This document shows positions 63,864 through 64,000 of a stretch of 64,000 nt of DNA, in pieces (within the stretch, counting starts at the first letter, position 1; each line of letters opens with the position of its first letter). This DNA is from Marchantia polymorpha subsp. ruderalis (lineage: Eukaryota; Streptophyta; Marchantiopsida; Marchantiales; Marchantiaceae): positions 6,344,001 to 6,408,000 of the forward strand of contig AP031357.1 of assembly GCA_037833965.1 (NCBI GenBank), in the 5' to 3' direction. Below the pieces are notes generated by a model. It worked only from the letters and a program-made list of their open reading frames with translations. It was not told the origin of the DNA and searched no databases. Position numbers and translations under genes: made by a program.

Positions 63864-64000
63864 TGCGAACAGATAGTTCCACTCCTGCGATATCTGGATC
63901 GCAAGACATCCAAATACGCAAGTGCTTTAAAACCGCAGTCTTATGTGGAGACTATCAGGAGAAGGACGAGGAGCAAGGTGGCAAAGTGGGCCTCTAGGTG
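63864..64000 (+). repeat. A1 3' LTR, second part (continues beyond the window)
   Basis: After the TGCGA duplication, 63869-64000 match 21910-22041 of the A1 5' LTR and continue the U3 ORF (EQIVPLLRYLDRKTSKY). Confidence 0.95.

Larger units (their letters stand above)
18845..64000 (+). mobile_element. Element A1: Ty3/gypsy retrotransposon, outer host of the nest (runs off the window)
   Basis: 5' LTR 18845-23718; internal region 23719-28177 and 42873-44204; 3' LTR 44205-47269 and 63869-64000 and beyond. A2 splits its pol and B splits its 3' LTR; removing each insertion with one copy of its 5-bp duplication restores collinearity with the 5' LTR or with A2 pol. The 5' flank is TAACA (18840-18844). 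By comparison with its 5' LTR, the 3' LTR should end 1677 bp beyond the window. Reconstructed length is about 15.5 kb. Besides the two insertions it has a pol frameshift near 43861, so it cannot supply pol. Confidence 0.95.

Overview
The window is nuclear DNA of a land plant. The evidence is the retrotransposons: Ty3/gypsy elements with gag, aspartic protease, reverse transcriptase, RNase H and a D,D35E integrase, no chromodomain, and a primer-binding site complementary to plant tRNA-Asp. This combination is known from the Athila/Tat (OTA) side of the family. A non-flowering land plant (bryophyte or lycophyte) is my guess, but nothing in the window proves it.

Layout. Positions 1-9593 are AT-rich, low-copy-looking DNA with two related small coiled-coil genes (5213-5518 and 8049-8360), a perfect 87-nt palindrome (7352-7438) and several shorter foldbacks. 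Positions 9594-18804 hold three solo LTRs, all on the minus strand and all internally deleted: S1 9594-11890, S2 12415-13901, S3 14138-18804. They are separated by short remnants of the AT-rich DNA; S2 and S3 have perfect 5-bp target-site duplications (ATAGT, TGCGA). From 18845 to the window end runs one large plus-strand nest. Element A1 (18845 to beyond 64000) carries element A2 (28178-42867, TSD GATTT) inside its pol gene and element B (47270-63863, TSD TGCGA) inside its 3' LTR. A1 and A2 belong to one family ('A'). B and the solo LTRs belong to a second, related family ('B').

The unusual system is the organisation these two families share. Their LTRs are huge (4.4-4.9 kb in A, 5.4 kb in B). 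Each LTR contains a complete long ORF (about 690-1045 codons) in the sense direction, upstream of the LTR's TATA box, so it lies in U3. In the genomic RNA this U3 ORF would follow pol directly, the position held by env or accessory genes in retroviruses. The protein has a conserved N-terminal domain of about 240 residues, a low-complexity Pro/Ser/Arg middle, and a conserved coiled-coil C-terminus. About half of its N-terminal domain is identical between the families, so it has evolved under constraint.

Expression signals also recur in both families: a 13-codon upstream ORF overlapping the gag start; a UAG stop between protease and reverse transcriptase followed by CARYYA (the tobamovirus-type leaky-stop context), with pol open in the same frame and no in-frame AUG for about 65 codons; a short inverted repeat just after the TATA box with a compensatory base-pair change between families; and an identical 11-nt polypurine tract. 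A2 is the youngest copy: its LTRs look identical apart from one homopolymer base, and gag and pol are intact. A1 is broken by the two insertions and a frameshift. B has one nonsense codon in gag and one in its 5' U3 ORF, while its pol and 3' U3 ORF are intact.
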